From positions 1 to 64,000 of the forward strand of contig NZ_FOHO01000011.1 of assembly GCF_900111675.1 (NCBI RefSeq): DNA of 64,000 nucleotides, given 5' to 3'. This document shows positions 42,568-50,395 of this stretch, one piece after another; the stretch's first letter is position 1; each line of letters begins with the position of its first letter. Below the pieces are notes generated by a model. That model saw only the letters and a list, made by a program, of their open reading frames with translations, was not told the origin of the DNA and ran no database searches. This DNA comes from Paracoccus homiensis. Lineage in GTDB: Bacteria > Pseudomonadota > Alphaproteobacteria > Rhodobacterales > Rhodobacteraceae. The position numbers and the translations under genes are program-made.

Positions 42568-43605
42568 ATGAAAGCCGTCATGTTCGAAAAATTTCAGGAA
42601 GCCCCGCGGCTGGTCACGGCGAAGGATCCCGCGCCTCAGCCAGATGGGGTCGTGCTGAAGGTCGCCGCCACGGGCGTCTGTCGCAGCGACTGGCACGGAT
42701 GGATGGGCCATGACGACGATATCGACCTGCCCCATGTGCCGGGACACGAACTGGCGGGCATCGTCGAGGCGGTGGGCAAGGATGTCACGAACTGGAAGGT
42801 CGGCGACAAGGTCACGGTGCCCTTCATCTGCGGCTGCGGCAGCTGTTCGGAATGTCACGCGGGTCAACAGCAGGTCTGCTTGCATCAGGAACAGCCCGGT
42901 TTCACCCATTGGGGATCCTTTGCCGAATATGTCGGCATCCATCAGGCCGACCTGAACCTTGTCGCGCTGCCCGACAGCATGGATTTCGCCACGGCAGCCA
43001 GCCTTGGTTGTCGCTTTGCTACATCGTTCCGGGCGGTGATCGATCAGGGCAGGGTCAGCGCGGGCCAATGGATCGCGATCCACGGCTGCGGCGGGGTCGG
43101 ACTATCGGCCGTGATGATCGCTGCGGCAGCCGGGGCAAATGTCATCGGCGTCGATCTTGATCCGGCGAAACTGAGCCTCGCCCGCGAACTGGGGGCCGTC
43201 GCGGCGATCGACGGGCGCGAGGCGGACGTGCCCGGCGCCATCCGCGACATCACCCGTGGCGGTGCGCATGTATCGCTTGATGCGCTGGGGCATCCGGTAA
43301 CGATGACCAATTCGATCCTGTGCCTGCGTCCGCGCGGCAAGCATGTTCAGGTGGGCCTGATGCTGGGCGAACACGCTGCGCCCGCAATCCCGATGCCCAG
43401 GATCGTCGGGCAGGAAATCCAGCTTCTGGGCTCTCACGGGATGCAGGCGCATCGCTATGGCGCGATGCTGGACATGGTCAGCAGCGGCAAGCTGAACCCT
43501 GCGCGGCTGGTCGGCGATCGGATCGCCCTGGCAGATGCGCCACAGGCGTTGATGGATATGGACAAGTTCCAATCGGTCGGCGCAACCGTCATCACCCGCT
43601 TCTGA
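42568..43605 (+). CDS. Zinc-dependent alcohol dehydrogenase
   Basis: 345-residue medium-chain dehydrogenase. Catalytic zinc ligands are expected at Cys37 ([10 protein letters not shown]) and in PGHELAG; the structural zinc cluster is visible as [17 protein letters not shown]. The cofactor motif [14 protein letters not shown] (about residues 171-184) is followed by VDLD, suggesting NAD. The substrate is an unidentified alcohol or aldehyde. It is divergent from the Lrp gene. Confidence 0.88.
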   Translation: MKAVMFEKFQEAPRLVTAKDPAPQPDGVVLKVAATGVCRSDWHGWMGHDDDIDLPHVPGHELAGIVEAVGKDVTNWKVGDKVTVPFICGCGSCSECHAGQQQVCLHQEQPGFTHWGSFAEYVGIHQADLNLVALPDSMDFATAASLGCRFATSFRAVIDQGRVSAGQWIAIHGCGGVGLSAVMIAAAAGANVIGVDLDPAKLSLARELGAVAAIDGREADVPGAIRDITRGGAHVSLDALGHPVTMTNSILCLRPRGKHVQVGLMLGEHAAPAIPMPRIVGQEIQLLGSHGMQAHRYGAMLDMVSSGKLNPARLVGDRIALADAPQALMDMDKFQSVGATVITRF

Positions 43606-43637
43606 TCCGCGCGACGCGGCAATCCTGAACCCGCCGA

Positions 43638-44006
43638 TCAGGGTTGCCCGGCCTCGCGCAGGCCCTCGCTCCATTTTCGGATCTCGTCCAGAAACCCGAT
43701 GGCGGTCAGACCGGTCGCGGTGATCTGATACTGAACCGAGACGGGGGCGGTATCCAGCACATGCCGGGTGATCAGGCCCTGCGCCTCCAACTGACGCAGG
43801 CGTTCGGTGATCATCTTCTTCGACGCGCCGCCAATCATCCGTGCCAGATCGTTGAAGCGCACCGGCCCGTCGCGCAGATGCCACAGGATCGAGCCGGTCC
43901 ACTTGCCGCCGATGATCCGCATCCCGCGTTCTATCGGGCATGGCTCGGTGCAGACATCATGGGCGATGCGGCGACCCTGCGCATCATGACTTATCCTTGC
44001 CTTCAT
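43638..44006 (-). CDS. HxlR-family transcriptional regulator
   Basis: 122-residue winged-helix regulator: CPIERGMRIIGGKWTGSILW, RFNDLARMIGGASKKMITER and the wing VSVQYQITATG match the HxlR family. Cysteines at about residues 19 and 23 (DVCTEPCPIE) are placed as in members that sense quinones and electrophiles. GGAGGG precedes the ATG. It is divergent from a quinone reductase gene, which it probably represses. Confidence 0.88.
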   Translation of the reverse strand: MKARISHDAQGRRIAHDVCTEPCPIERGMRIIGGKWTGSILWHLRDGPVRFNDLARMIGGASKKMITERLRQLEAQGLITRHVLDTAPVSVQYQITATGLTAIGFLDEIRKWSEGLREAGQP

Positions 44007-44037
44007 CGGACCCTCCTCATCGCGGCGCCTCTAGGTT

Positions 44038-44054
44038 ACCAAAAGTATACTGGT
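44038..44054. promoter_or_regulatory. Probable HxlR operator
   Basis: ACCAAAAGTATACTGGT, with the palindrome AGTATACT inside flanking ACCA/TGGT, lies 32 bases from the HxlR start and about 95 bases from the quinone reductase start. HxlR regulators of redox genes often use such GTATAC-centred sites. Confidence 0.55.
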
Positions 44055-44146
44055 TGATTTAGGTTTCCGTCCTGCGCATTTCATCGCAAGCCCGCCCCGG
44101 GTCAAGGGGCGGCGATGCAACATGACGGACCCAAGGAACCCGAACC

Positions 44147-44746
44147 ATGACAAAGATCCTGATCGTGAACGGAACGCAGCCCTACGACTTCGCGCCCGGG
44201 CGGCTGAATGCCACGCTGACCGACCGTGCCAGATCGCTGCTGACATCCCTGGGCCACGAGGTCCGCGTGACCACGATTGATGAGGGCTATGATGTCCAGG
44301 CCGAGGTCGACAACCATGTCTGGGCCGACACCGTCATCATGCAGTTTCCGGTCAACTGGATGGGCGCGCCCTGGACGTTCAAGAAATACATGGATGAGGT
44401 CTATACCGCGGGCATGGACGGACGCCTGTGTGCCGGGGATGGCCGCCACGCCCGGGATCCCAAGGCCAATTACGGCATGGGCGGCAGCTTGCAGGGCACC
44501 AGCTATCTGCTGTCGGCCACGCTGAACGCCCCGGCCGAGGCCTTCGACGATCCCGCCCAGCCATTCTTTCAGGGCCTATCGCTGGACGATCTGTTGCGCC
44601 CCTTGCACCTGAACGCCAGGTTCTTCGGCATGACCCCGCTGCCCAGCTTTGCCGCCTTTGACGTGATGAAAAACCCCGACATCGCCTTGGATCTTGCGCG
44701 GTTCGACGCACATCTTCGGGATATCTTCGCGGTTGTTCCTGCCTGA
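44147..44746 (+). CDS. mdaB: NAD(P)H quinone reductase, MdaB-like flavodoxin fold
   Basis: 199-residue flavoprotein of the Flavodoxin_2 family. ILIVNGTQPY gives the FMN/FAD phosphate region, and QFPVNWMGAPWTFKKYMDEV with GMGGSLQGTSYLLSATLNAP matches the MdaB subfamily, which reduces quinones by two electrons and so avoids radicals. AAGGAA precedes the ATG. The neighbouring HxlR gene and the following glutathione S-transferase suggest an electrophile-response unit. Confidence 0.82.
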   Translation: MTKILIVNGTQPYDFAPGRLNATLTDRARSLLTSLGHEVRVTTIDEGYDVQAEVDNHVWADTVIMQFPVNWMGAPWTFKKYMDEVYTAGMDGRLCAGDGRHARDPKANYGMGGSLQGTSYLLSATLNAPAEAFDDPAQPFFQGLSLDDLLRPLHLNARFFGMTPLPSFAAFDVMKNPDIALDLARFDAHLRDIFAVVPA

Positions 44747-44783
44747 CCGCCGCCCCACGCCCCCACACACAAGGACCAGCGTC

Positions 44784-45500
44784 ATGACCCGGACCGACAT
44801 TCATCTTTACACCGCTGCCACGATGAACGGCTACAAGCCGGTGATCTTTCTGGAAGAGGCAGGCGTTCCCTATGACCTGACGCTGGTCGATTTCGGACGG
44901 CAGGAACAGAAGGCGCCCGACTATTTGAAGCTGAACCCGAACGGCAAGATCCCGACCATCGTGGATCGCGCCGAGGGCCGCGCGATTTTCGAATCCGGCG
45001 CGATCCTGTGGCATCTGGCCCAGAAATACGGGACATTCCTGCCCCATGACGCAGTGGCGCGATCCGAGGTGATGCAATGGCTGTTCTTTCAGGTCGGCCA
45101 TGTCGGGCCGATGATGGGACAGGCGATGTATTTTCAGCGTATCGCCGCGCCGAACGGGCATGATCAGCCCTTCTCGATCAAGCGGTATCGCGACGAAAGC
45201 CGCCGCCTGTTGCAGGTTCTGGATACGCGCCTGCGGGGGCGCGACTGGCTGGCCGGCGATGAATATACGATTGCCGACATGGCCATGTATCCCTGGGCCC
45301 GCGCCTATCCCTGGGCCAGGGTCCAGGTGGACGGCCTGCCCCATCTGCAAGCCTGGTTCGACCGCATCGATGCCCGCCCCGCCGTGCAAAAGGCCCTGAC
45401 CATCCCAACACCGCAGCCGCAATTCTGGGATGCCCGTGCCGAGGATGACAGCTTCGCCGCCGAGAACGCCGCCCGCTTTGCCCATGACGCCAGGGACTAA
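44784..45500 (+). CDS. Glutathione S-transferase
   Basis: 238-residue GST of the bacterial Nu/YfcG-YghU type: thioredoxin-fold N-terminus (about residues 5-85, LYTAATMNGYKPVIFLEEAG, LNPNGKIPTIVDR, FESGAILWHLAQKYG) and all-helical C-terminal domain (DWLAGDEYTIADMAMYPWAR). It conjugates or reduces substrates with glutathione. It starts 37 bases after the quinone reductase and probably shares its transcript. Confidence 0.88.
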   Translation: MTRTDIHLYTAATMNGYKPVIFLEEAGVPYDLTLVDFGRQEQKAPDYLKLNPNGKIPTIVDRAEGRAIFESGAILWHLAQKYGTFLPHDAVARSEVMQWLFFQVGHVGPMMGQAMYFQRIAAPNGHDQPFSIKRYRDESRRLLQVLDTRLRGRDWLAGDEYTIADMAMYPWARAYPWARVQVDGLPHLQAWFDRIDARPAVQKALTIPTPQPQFWDARAEDDSFAAENAARFAHDARD

Positions 45501-45652
45501 GGATCGGGCCATCCGCGTCATAGCGGGAAAAGGTCACACGGTTTCGGGCGCGGGCTGGCATTCGGGCGCGCGCCTGTGACACAGTTGACAGTGACCAGCT
45601 GCACGCGCCCCGCGCCATCGCCGGTCCGGGACATGACGAAAGGACCGCAAAC

Positions 45653-46255
45653 ATGGCCAGACTTTTGCATATCTTTGCCCATCCCGGACGCGCCACCTCG
45701 CGGGTAAACCTGTCGATGTGGCGGGCCGCGCAGGGGATCGACGGCATCGACAGCCTTGATCTGTATTCGACATATCCACGCTATGCGATTGATATCGAAA
45801 AAGAACAGCAACGTCTTGTGGATCACGACGTGCTTGTGCTGCAGTTTCCGTTGTTCTGGTATTCCGCGCCCGCGCTGGTCAAGGAATGGATCGATCTGAC
45901 ATTCGAACACGGCTTTGCCTATGGTCAGGGCGGCGACCGGCTGCGCGGCAAGCAGATGATGCTGGCCGTGACTGCGGGCGGGCCGCAGGACGCCTATAGC
46001 CACCAAGGCTATCAGCATTTCGAGCTGCGCACCTTTCTGACCCCGTTCGAACAGACCGCGCGGCTGTCGCAGATGACTTTCCTGGCCCCCTATGTCCAGT
46101 TCGGCGCGCTGAAGGAAGACCCCGCACCCCATGCGCGCGGCTTTGCAGATCTGCTGCGTGCGCTGCGCGATGACCGGCTGGATCTGTCACGGGCCCAGCA
46201 GGCGCAATTCCTGACACATGACACGCTTCCCCTGACCGAAGGCGCGCCGACATGA
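45653..46255 (+). CDS. kefF: KefF/KefG-type quinone oxidoreductase, potassium-efflux ancillary protein
   Basis: 200-residue flavodoxin-fold NAD(P)H oxidoreductase: LLHIFAHPGRATSRVN, DVLVLQFPLFWYSAPALVKE, then WIDLTFEHGFAYG match KefF/KefG. Such proteins bind KefC/KefB and are needed for full efflux activity, besides reducing quinones. Its stop overlaps the kefC start (ATGA), which settles the partnership. 152 bases lie between it and the GST gene, so it may have its own promoter. Confidence 0.85.
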   Translation: MARLLHIFAHPGRATSRVNLSMWRAAQGIDGIDSLDLYSTYPRYAIDIEKEQQRLVDHDVLVLQFPLFWYSAPALVKEWIDLTFEHGFAYGQGGDRLRGKQMMLAVTAGGPQDAYSHQGYQHFELRTFLTPFEQTARLSQMTFLAPYVQFGALKEDPAPHARGFADLLRALRDDRLDLSRAQQAQFLTHDTLPLTEGAPT

Positions 46256-48189
46256 CCGATTTCCTGCTTCTGGCCTTTCTGTTCCTGATCGCCGGGGTGA
46301 TCGCGGTGCCCATCGCCTCGCGTCTTGGGCTGGGATCGGTGCTGGGCTATCTGATCGCGGGCATTCTGCTTAGCCCGGTGCTGGCGCTGCTGCATGTGGA
46401 TGTGATCTCGATCCAGCATTTTGCGGAATTCGGCGTCGTGATGATGCTGTTCCTTGTCGGCCTTGAGTTGGAGCCCCGCCTGCTGTGGGACATGCGTGCC
46501 CGACTGCTGGGCCTTGGCGGCCTGCAGGTGGGGGTGACGGCGGCGCTGGTTGCTGCGGCGGCCTATGCCTTTGGGCAGGTCTGGCAGGTTTCGGTCGCGA
46601 TCGGGCTGATCTTCGCGCTGTCCTCGACCGCGATCGTGTTGCAGACGCTGAACGAAAAGGGCCTGATGAAAAGCGATGGCGGGCAGGCTTCGTTTTCGGT
46701 CCTGCTGTTTCAGGACATCGCCGTCATTCCGATGCTGGCCTTTCTGCCGCTGCTGGCGCTGCCGGGGCTGGCGGGCAGCGGGGCTGCGCATGGCGGCGAC
46801 AGCCATGGGGCCGAGGGCGATCACGGCGCCACGCTGTCGCTGGTCGATGGTCTGGCGGGATGGCAGACCGCGCTGGTCACGCTGGCGGCAATTGCGCTGG
46901 TCATTGCGGCGGGGATGTATCTGACCCGCCCGGCCTTTCGCTTTATCGCACAGGCGCATCTGCGCGAGATCTTCATCGCCGCCGCCCTGACCTTCGTGAT
47001 CGGGATTGCCCTGTTGATGACATTGGTGGGGCTGTCGCCGGCGCTGGGAACCTTTCTGGCCGGCGTTGTGCTGGCCAACAGCGAATATCGCCATGAATTG
47101 GAAAGCGATATCGACCCCTTCCGCGGGCTGCTTCTGGGCCTGTTCTTCATGACCGTCGGCGCAGGGATCGATTTCGGCCTTCTGGGCCGTGAAACCATGC
47201 TGATCCTTGGCCTGACGGTGGGCGTGATGGCGCTGAAGGCGGGGGTTCTGTTCGCGCTGGCCCGTATCTTCAAGGTCCGCGACGAACAGGGCTGGCTGTT
47301 CGGCATGGGGCTGGCGCAGGCGGGCGAGTTCGGCTTTGTCCTGATCTCGTTCGCGGCGGCCAGTTCGGTCCTGCCGCCCGATATCGCGCCGCGTCTGACA
47401 CTGATCGTCACGCTGTCGATGATGCTGACGCCGCTGCTGTTCATCGCCTATGAAAAGCTGGTCCTGCCCCGCTTCGAGGATGCCGAACCGCGCGAGGCTG
47501 ACGAAATCACCGCCCCCAGCCATATCATCATCGCAGGGCATGGCCGCTTTGGCAGCGTCGTGAACCGGATGCTGCTGAGCGCGGGCCATGAAACCACGGT
47601 TCTGGACCACAATGCCGAGATGCTGGAGCGTTTGCGCGCCTTCGGTGTCCGGGCCTTTTACGGCGATGCCACGCGGCCCGACCTGCTGCATGCCGCCGGG
47701 ATCGAGCAGGCGAAGGTGCTGGTCATCGCCATCGACGACCGCCACCGCGCGACCGAAATGGTCCGCTATGTCACCGAACACCACCCGCATGTGCATATCA
47801 CCGCGCGGGCCATGGACCGCAACCATGTCTACGAATTGTGGGGCGCGGGCTGTCGCGACATCATCCGCGACACGTTCGACAGCGCGGTGCGCACGGGCCG
47901 TTCCGTGTATGAGGCGCTTGGCACCCATGCCTTCGAGGCTGAACGCGCCGCCCGCGCCTTTGTCGATGAAAACCAGCGGACCCTGCGCGAATTGGCAGGG
48001 CTGTATGACCCGGACATCCCTAATCACAAGAACGACGCCTATCGCGAACGCGCCAAGGAATTGCTGGAAGAACAGGCCCAGCAGATCCGCGCCCGTGGCC
48101 GTGGCGCATTCCACGAACGGTCCGAACGTGGCTGGACCCCGCCAAGCCCCGCGGATGTGAAGGCCGCCGCCGACAGCCAGGGATCATAG
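46252..48189 (+). CDS. kefC: Glutathione-gated potassium efflux protein (KefB/KefC)
   Basis: 645-residue inner-membrane cation antiporter. The N-terminal two thirds form a CPA2 exchanger with about 12 helices (LGYLIAGILLSPVLALLHVD, ALSSTAIVLQTL, LVGLSPALGTFLAGVVLANS, ELESDIDPFRGLLLGLFFM). A cytoplasmic TrkA-N domain begins near residue 423 with GHGRFGSV and ends its first strand-helix pair at LDHN. Glutathione holds the channel shut and glutathione adducts open it, acidifying the cell during electrophile attack. Confidence 0.9.
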   Translation: MTDFLLLAFLFLIAGVIAVPIASRLGLGSVLGYLIAGILLSPVLALLHVDVISIQHFAEFGVVMMLFLVGLELEPRLLWDMRARLLGLGGLQVGVTAALVAAAAYAFGQVWQVSVAIGLIFALSSTAIVLQTLNEKGLMKSDGGQASFSVLLFQDIAVIPMLAFLPLLALPGLAGSGAAHGGDSHGAEGDHGATLSLVDGLAGWQTALVTLAAIALVIAAGMYLTRPAFRFIAQAHLREIFIAAALTFVIGIALLMTLVGLSPALGTFLAGVVLANSEYRHELESDIDPFRGLLLGLFFMTVGAGIDFGLLGRETMLILGLTVGVMALKAGVLFALARIFKVRDEQGWLFGMGLAQAGEFGFVLISFAAASSVLPPDIAPRLTLIVTLSMMLTPLLFIAYEKLVLPRFEDAEPREADEITAPSHIIIAGHGRFGSVVNRMLLSAGHETTVLDHNAEMLERLRAFGVRAFYGDATRPDLLHAAGIEQAKVLVIAIDDRHRATEMVRYVTEHHPHVHITARAMDRNHVYELWGAGCRDIIRDTFDSAVRTGRSVYEALGTHAFEAERAARAFVDENQRTLRELAGLYDPDIPNHKNDAYRERAKELLEEQAQQIRARGRGAFHERSERGWTPPSPADVKAAADSQGS

Positions 48190-48205
48190 CCCCCATCCGC
48201 CGGGG

Positions 48206-49177
48206 TCACGGGCCGGACCGCCGAAGATCACGCGGGGTCGTGGCAAATTCGCGATGGAAGGCACGGGTCATGGCGCTGGCATTCTGATAGCCGCAGCGCC
48301 CGGCGATTTCCTCGATGCCAAAGCCCGTCTGCTCGATCAGCCGCCGCGCCTCGCGCAGGCGGATCGCCTGATACAACTGCGCCGCGCCCAGACCGTGGCG
48401 CTGTTGGCAGATCTGCGACAGCGCCTTGGCCGATAACCCGATCTGGCGGGCGATGTCGGGGATCGGCAGTGGCGTTTCGATATTGCGGCGCATCAGCGCG
48501 ACGGCGGCCTCGGCCTTGCGGTTGCGCGGCATCTGCGACGGACCCGGCAGGGGGGCCGCCGCCTCGCCATGCATGAACAGGGATGCCACCTCCAGCCGCA
48601 GCATCGCGCCGTGATGCGCCTCGATCAGGTGCAGCGCCAGATCGAAGGTTGTCGTCACGCCGCCACAGGTCAGGATATCGCCATCATCGACCATGCGGTC
48701 ATCGGTGACCCGCGTGCCCGGATAGGTTTCGGCAAGATTTCCCAGCTCGTCCCAGTGGATCGTGGCCCGCCGCCCTTCCAACAGCCCGGCATCGGCCAGC
48801 AGCCAGCTGCCCGTATCCATCCCGACCAGCGTGCGAAACCGCCGCCGCGCCGCCCGTAGTCCGCGCGCACAGGCCGGGGTCGCATGCGCCTGAAACCCAT
48901 AGCTGGGCATGACGAACAGGTAATCGCCCCCCGGATGCCGGGCCAAGGCCGCGCCGGGATGCACCGGCAGCCCGCTGGACGACACGACCGCCGCACCGTC
49001 CAGACTAAGAAATTGCCAGCGATACAATTGCTTGCGCGCCATCGTATTGGCCGCGCGAAATGGCTCGATCGCATTGGCAAGGCAGTGGTTCGAGAAATCG
49101 TCGAACAGCAGCACGCCGATGCTGCGGCAGGTTTCCGAAGATTTCCATATCTGCACGATAATCGCCCATCTCTGCAT
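48206..49177 (-). CDS. GlxA-type AraC regulator (DJ-1/PfpI plus HTH)
   Basis: 323 residues: an N-terminal DJ-1/PfpI-like domain (about 20-185, IGVLLFDDFSNHCLANAIEP) in which the nucleophile position reads GMDTGSW, threonine rather than cysteine, and an AraC helix-turn-helix domain (about 225-320, IPDIARQIGLSAKALSQICQ, IEEIAGRCGYQNASAMTRAF). The family includes regulators of carnitine and betaine catabolism. It is divergent by 54 bases from an acyl-CoA dehydrogenase gene and probably activates that operon. Confidence 0.85.
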   Translation of the reverse strand: MQRWAIIVQIWKSSETCRSIGVLLFDDFSNHCLANAIEPFRAANTMARKQLYRWQFLSLDGAAVVSSSGLPVHPGAALARHPGGDYLFVMPSYGFQAHATPACARGLRAARRRFRTLVGMDTGSWLLADAGLLEGRRATIHWDELGNLAETYPGTRVTDDRMVDDGDILTCGGVTTTFDLALHLIEAHHGAMLRLEVASLFMHGEAAAPLPGPSQMPRNRKAEAAVALMRRNIETPLPIPDIARQIGLSAKALSQICQQRHGLGAAQLYQAIRLREARRLIEQTGFGIEEIAGRCGYQNASAMTRAFHREFATTPRDLRRSGP

Positions 49178-49231
49178 GATCCAGCGACCGAAGCCTACGC
49201 ATCATCGCACCAAAGCGACAAGAGGTGTCAC

Positions 49232-50392
49232 ATGCAATTTGGGCTGAACGACGAACAGGAAATGATCGTCTCGACCGTTCGCGCATTCGTCGAGAACGAA
49301 ATCTATCCGCATGAGGCCGAGGTAGAGCGCAGCGGCACGGTGCCGCTGGAACTGGGCGAAGAGATCAGGCGAAAGGTCATCGACCTGGGTTTCTATGCCT
49401 GCAATTTCCCCGAAGAGGTTGGCGGCGCCGGGTTGTCGCATCTGGATTTCACGCTGGTCGAACGCGAATTGGGGCGCGGGTCGATGGCGCTGACGCATTT
49501 CTTTGGCCGGCCGCAGAACATCCTGATGGCCTGCACCGGCGATCAGCGCGACCGTTACCTGCTGCCCGCCGTGCGTGGCGAACGCATGGATGCACTGGCG
49601 ATGACGGAACCCGATGCCGGCTCCGATATCCGCGGGATGAAATGCACCGCACAGCGCGAAGGCGGCGACTGGGTGGTGAACGGGTCCAAGCATTTCATCT
49701 CGGGCGCGGAACATGCGGATTTCTTCATCGTCTTCGTGGCAACCGGGGTCGATGACACGCCGCATGGCCCCAAAAAGCGCATCACCTGCTTTCTGGTCGA
49801 TCGCGACACGCCGGGATTTCAGGTGCAGCCGGGCTACAATTCGGTCTCGCATCGCGGTTACAAGAATTATGTGCTGTATTTCGACAATTGCCGCCTGCCC
49901 GATGCGCAGGTGCTGGGCGCGGTTGATGGCGGTTTCGACGTCATGAACACCTGGCTTTACGCAACCCGCCTGACGGTCGCGGCCTTCTGCGTCGGGCGCG
50001 CACGGCGCTGTTTCGACATGGCGCTGTCCTATGCGACCCAGCGGCGGCAATTTGGCCAGCCCATCGCCCGGTTTCAGGGCGTCGGCTTTCAGGTCGCGGA
50101 CATGATCACCGAAATCGACGCCGCAGACTGGCTGACGCTGGCGGCGGCGTGGCGGCTGGATCAGGGCCTGCCCGCGAACCGCGAAATCGCCTCGGCCAAG
50201 CTTTACGCATCCGAAATGCTGGCGCGTGTGACCGATGCGACGTTGCAGATTCATGGCGGGATGGGGTTGATGGATGATTTCCCGATCGAACGGTTCTGGC
50301 GCGATGCGCGGGTCGAGCGTATCTGGGACGGCACCAGCGAGATCCAGCGCCATATCATCAGCCGCGACCTGTTCCGCCCACTGGGGGCCTAG
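49232..50392 (+). CDS. Acyl-CoA dehydrogenase, probable gamma-butyrobetainyl-CoA dehydrogenase
   Basis: 386-residue FAD enzyme. MTEPDAGSDIRGMKCTA and WVVNGSKHFISGA form the FAD-contacting middle domain, and ATLQIHGGMGLMDDFPIERF is the C-terminal signature. The catalytic-base segment reads ERIWDGTSEIQRH, with aspartate where short-chain enzymes have glutamate (YEGT). With CaiD two genes on and carnitine genes beyond, the likely reaction is gamma-butyrobetainyl-CoA to crotonobetainyl-CoA. That substrate is inferred from context. GAGGTG precedes the ATG at 49232. Confidence 0.8.
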   Translation: MQFGLNDEQEMIVSTVRAFVENEIYPHEAEVERSGTVPLELGEEIRRKVIDLGFYACNFPEEVGGAGLSHLDFTLVERELGRGSMALTHFFGRPQNILMACTGDQRDRYLLPAVRGERMDALAMTEPDAGSDIRGMKCTAQREGGDWVVNGSKHFISGAEHADFFIVFVATGVDDTPHGPKKRITCFLVDRDTPGFQVQPGYNSVSHRGYKNYVLYFDNCRLPDAQVLGAVDGGFDVMNTWLYATRLTVAAFCVGRARRCFDMALSYATQRRQFGQPIARFQGVGFQVADMITEIDAADWLTLAAAWRLDQGLPANREIASAKLYASEMLARVTDATLQIHGGMGLMDDFPIERFWRDARVERIWDGTSEIQRHIISRDLFRPLGA

Positions 50393-50395
50393 GCC

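Noticed and set aside
46090..48114. A 674-codon minus-strand frame opposite kefC
   Set aside because: It is the antisense shadow of an unmistakable potassium efflux gene and has low-complexity, Arg/Gln/His-rich content with no family features.
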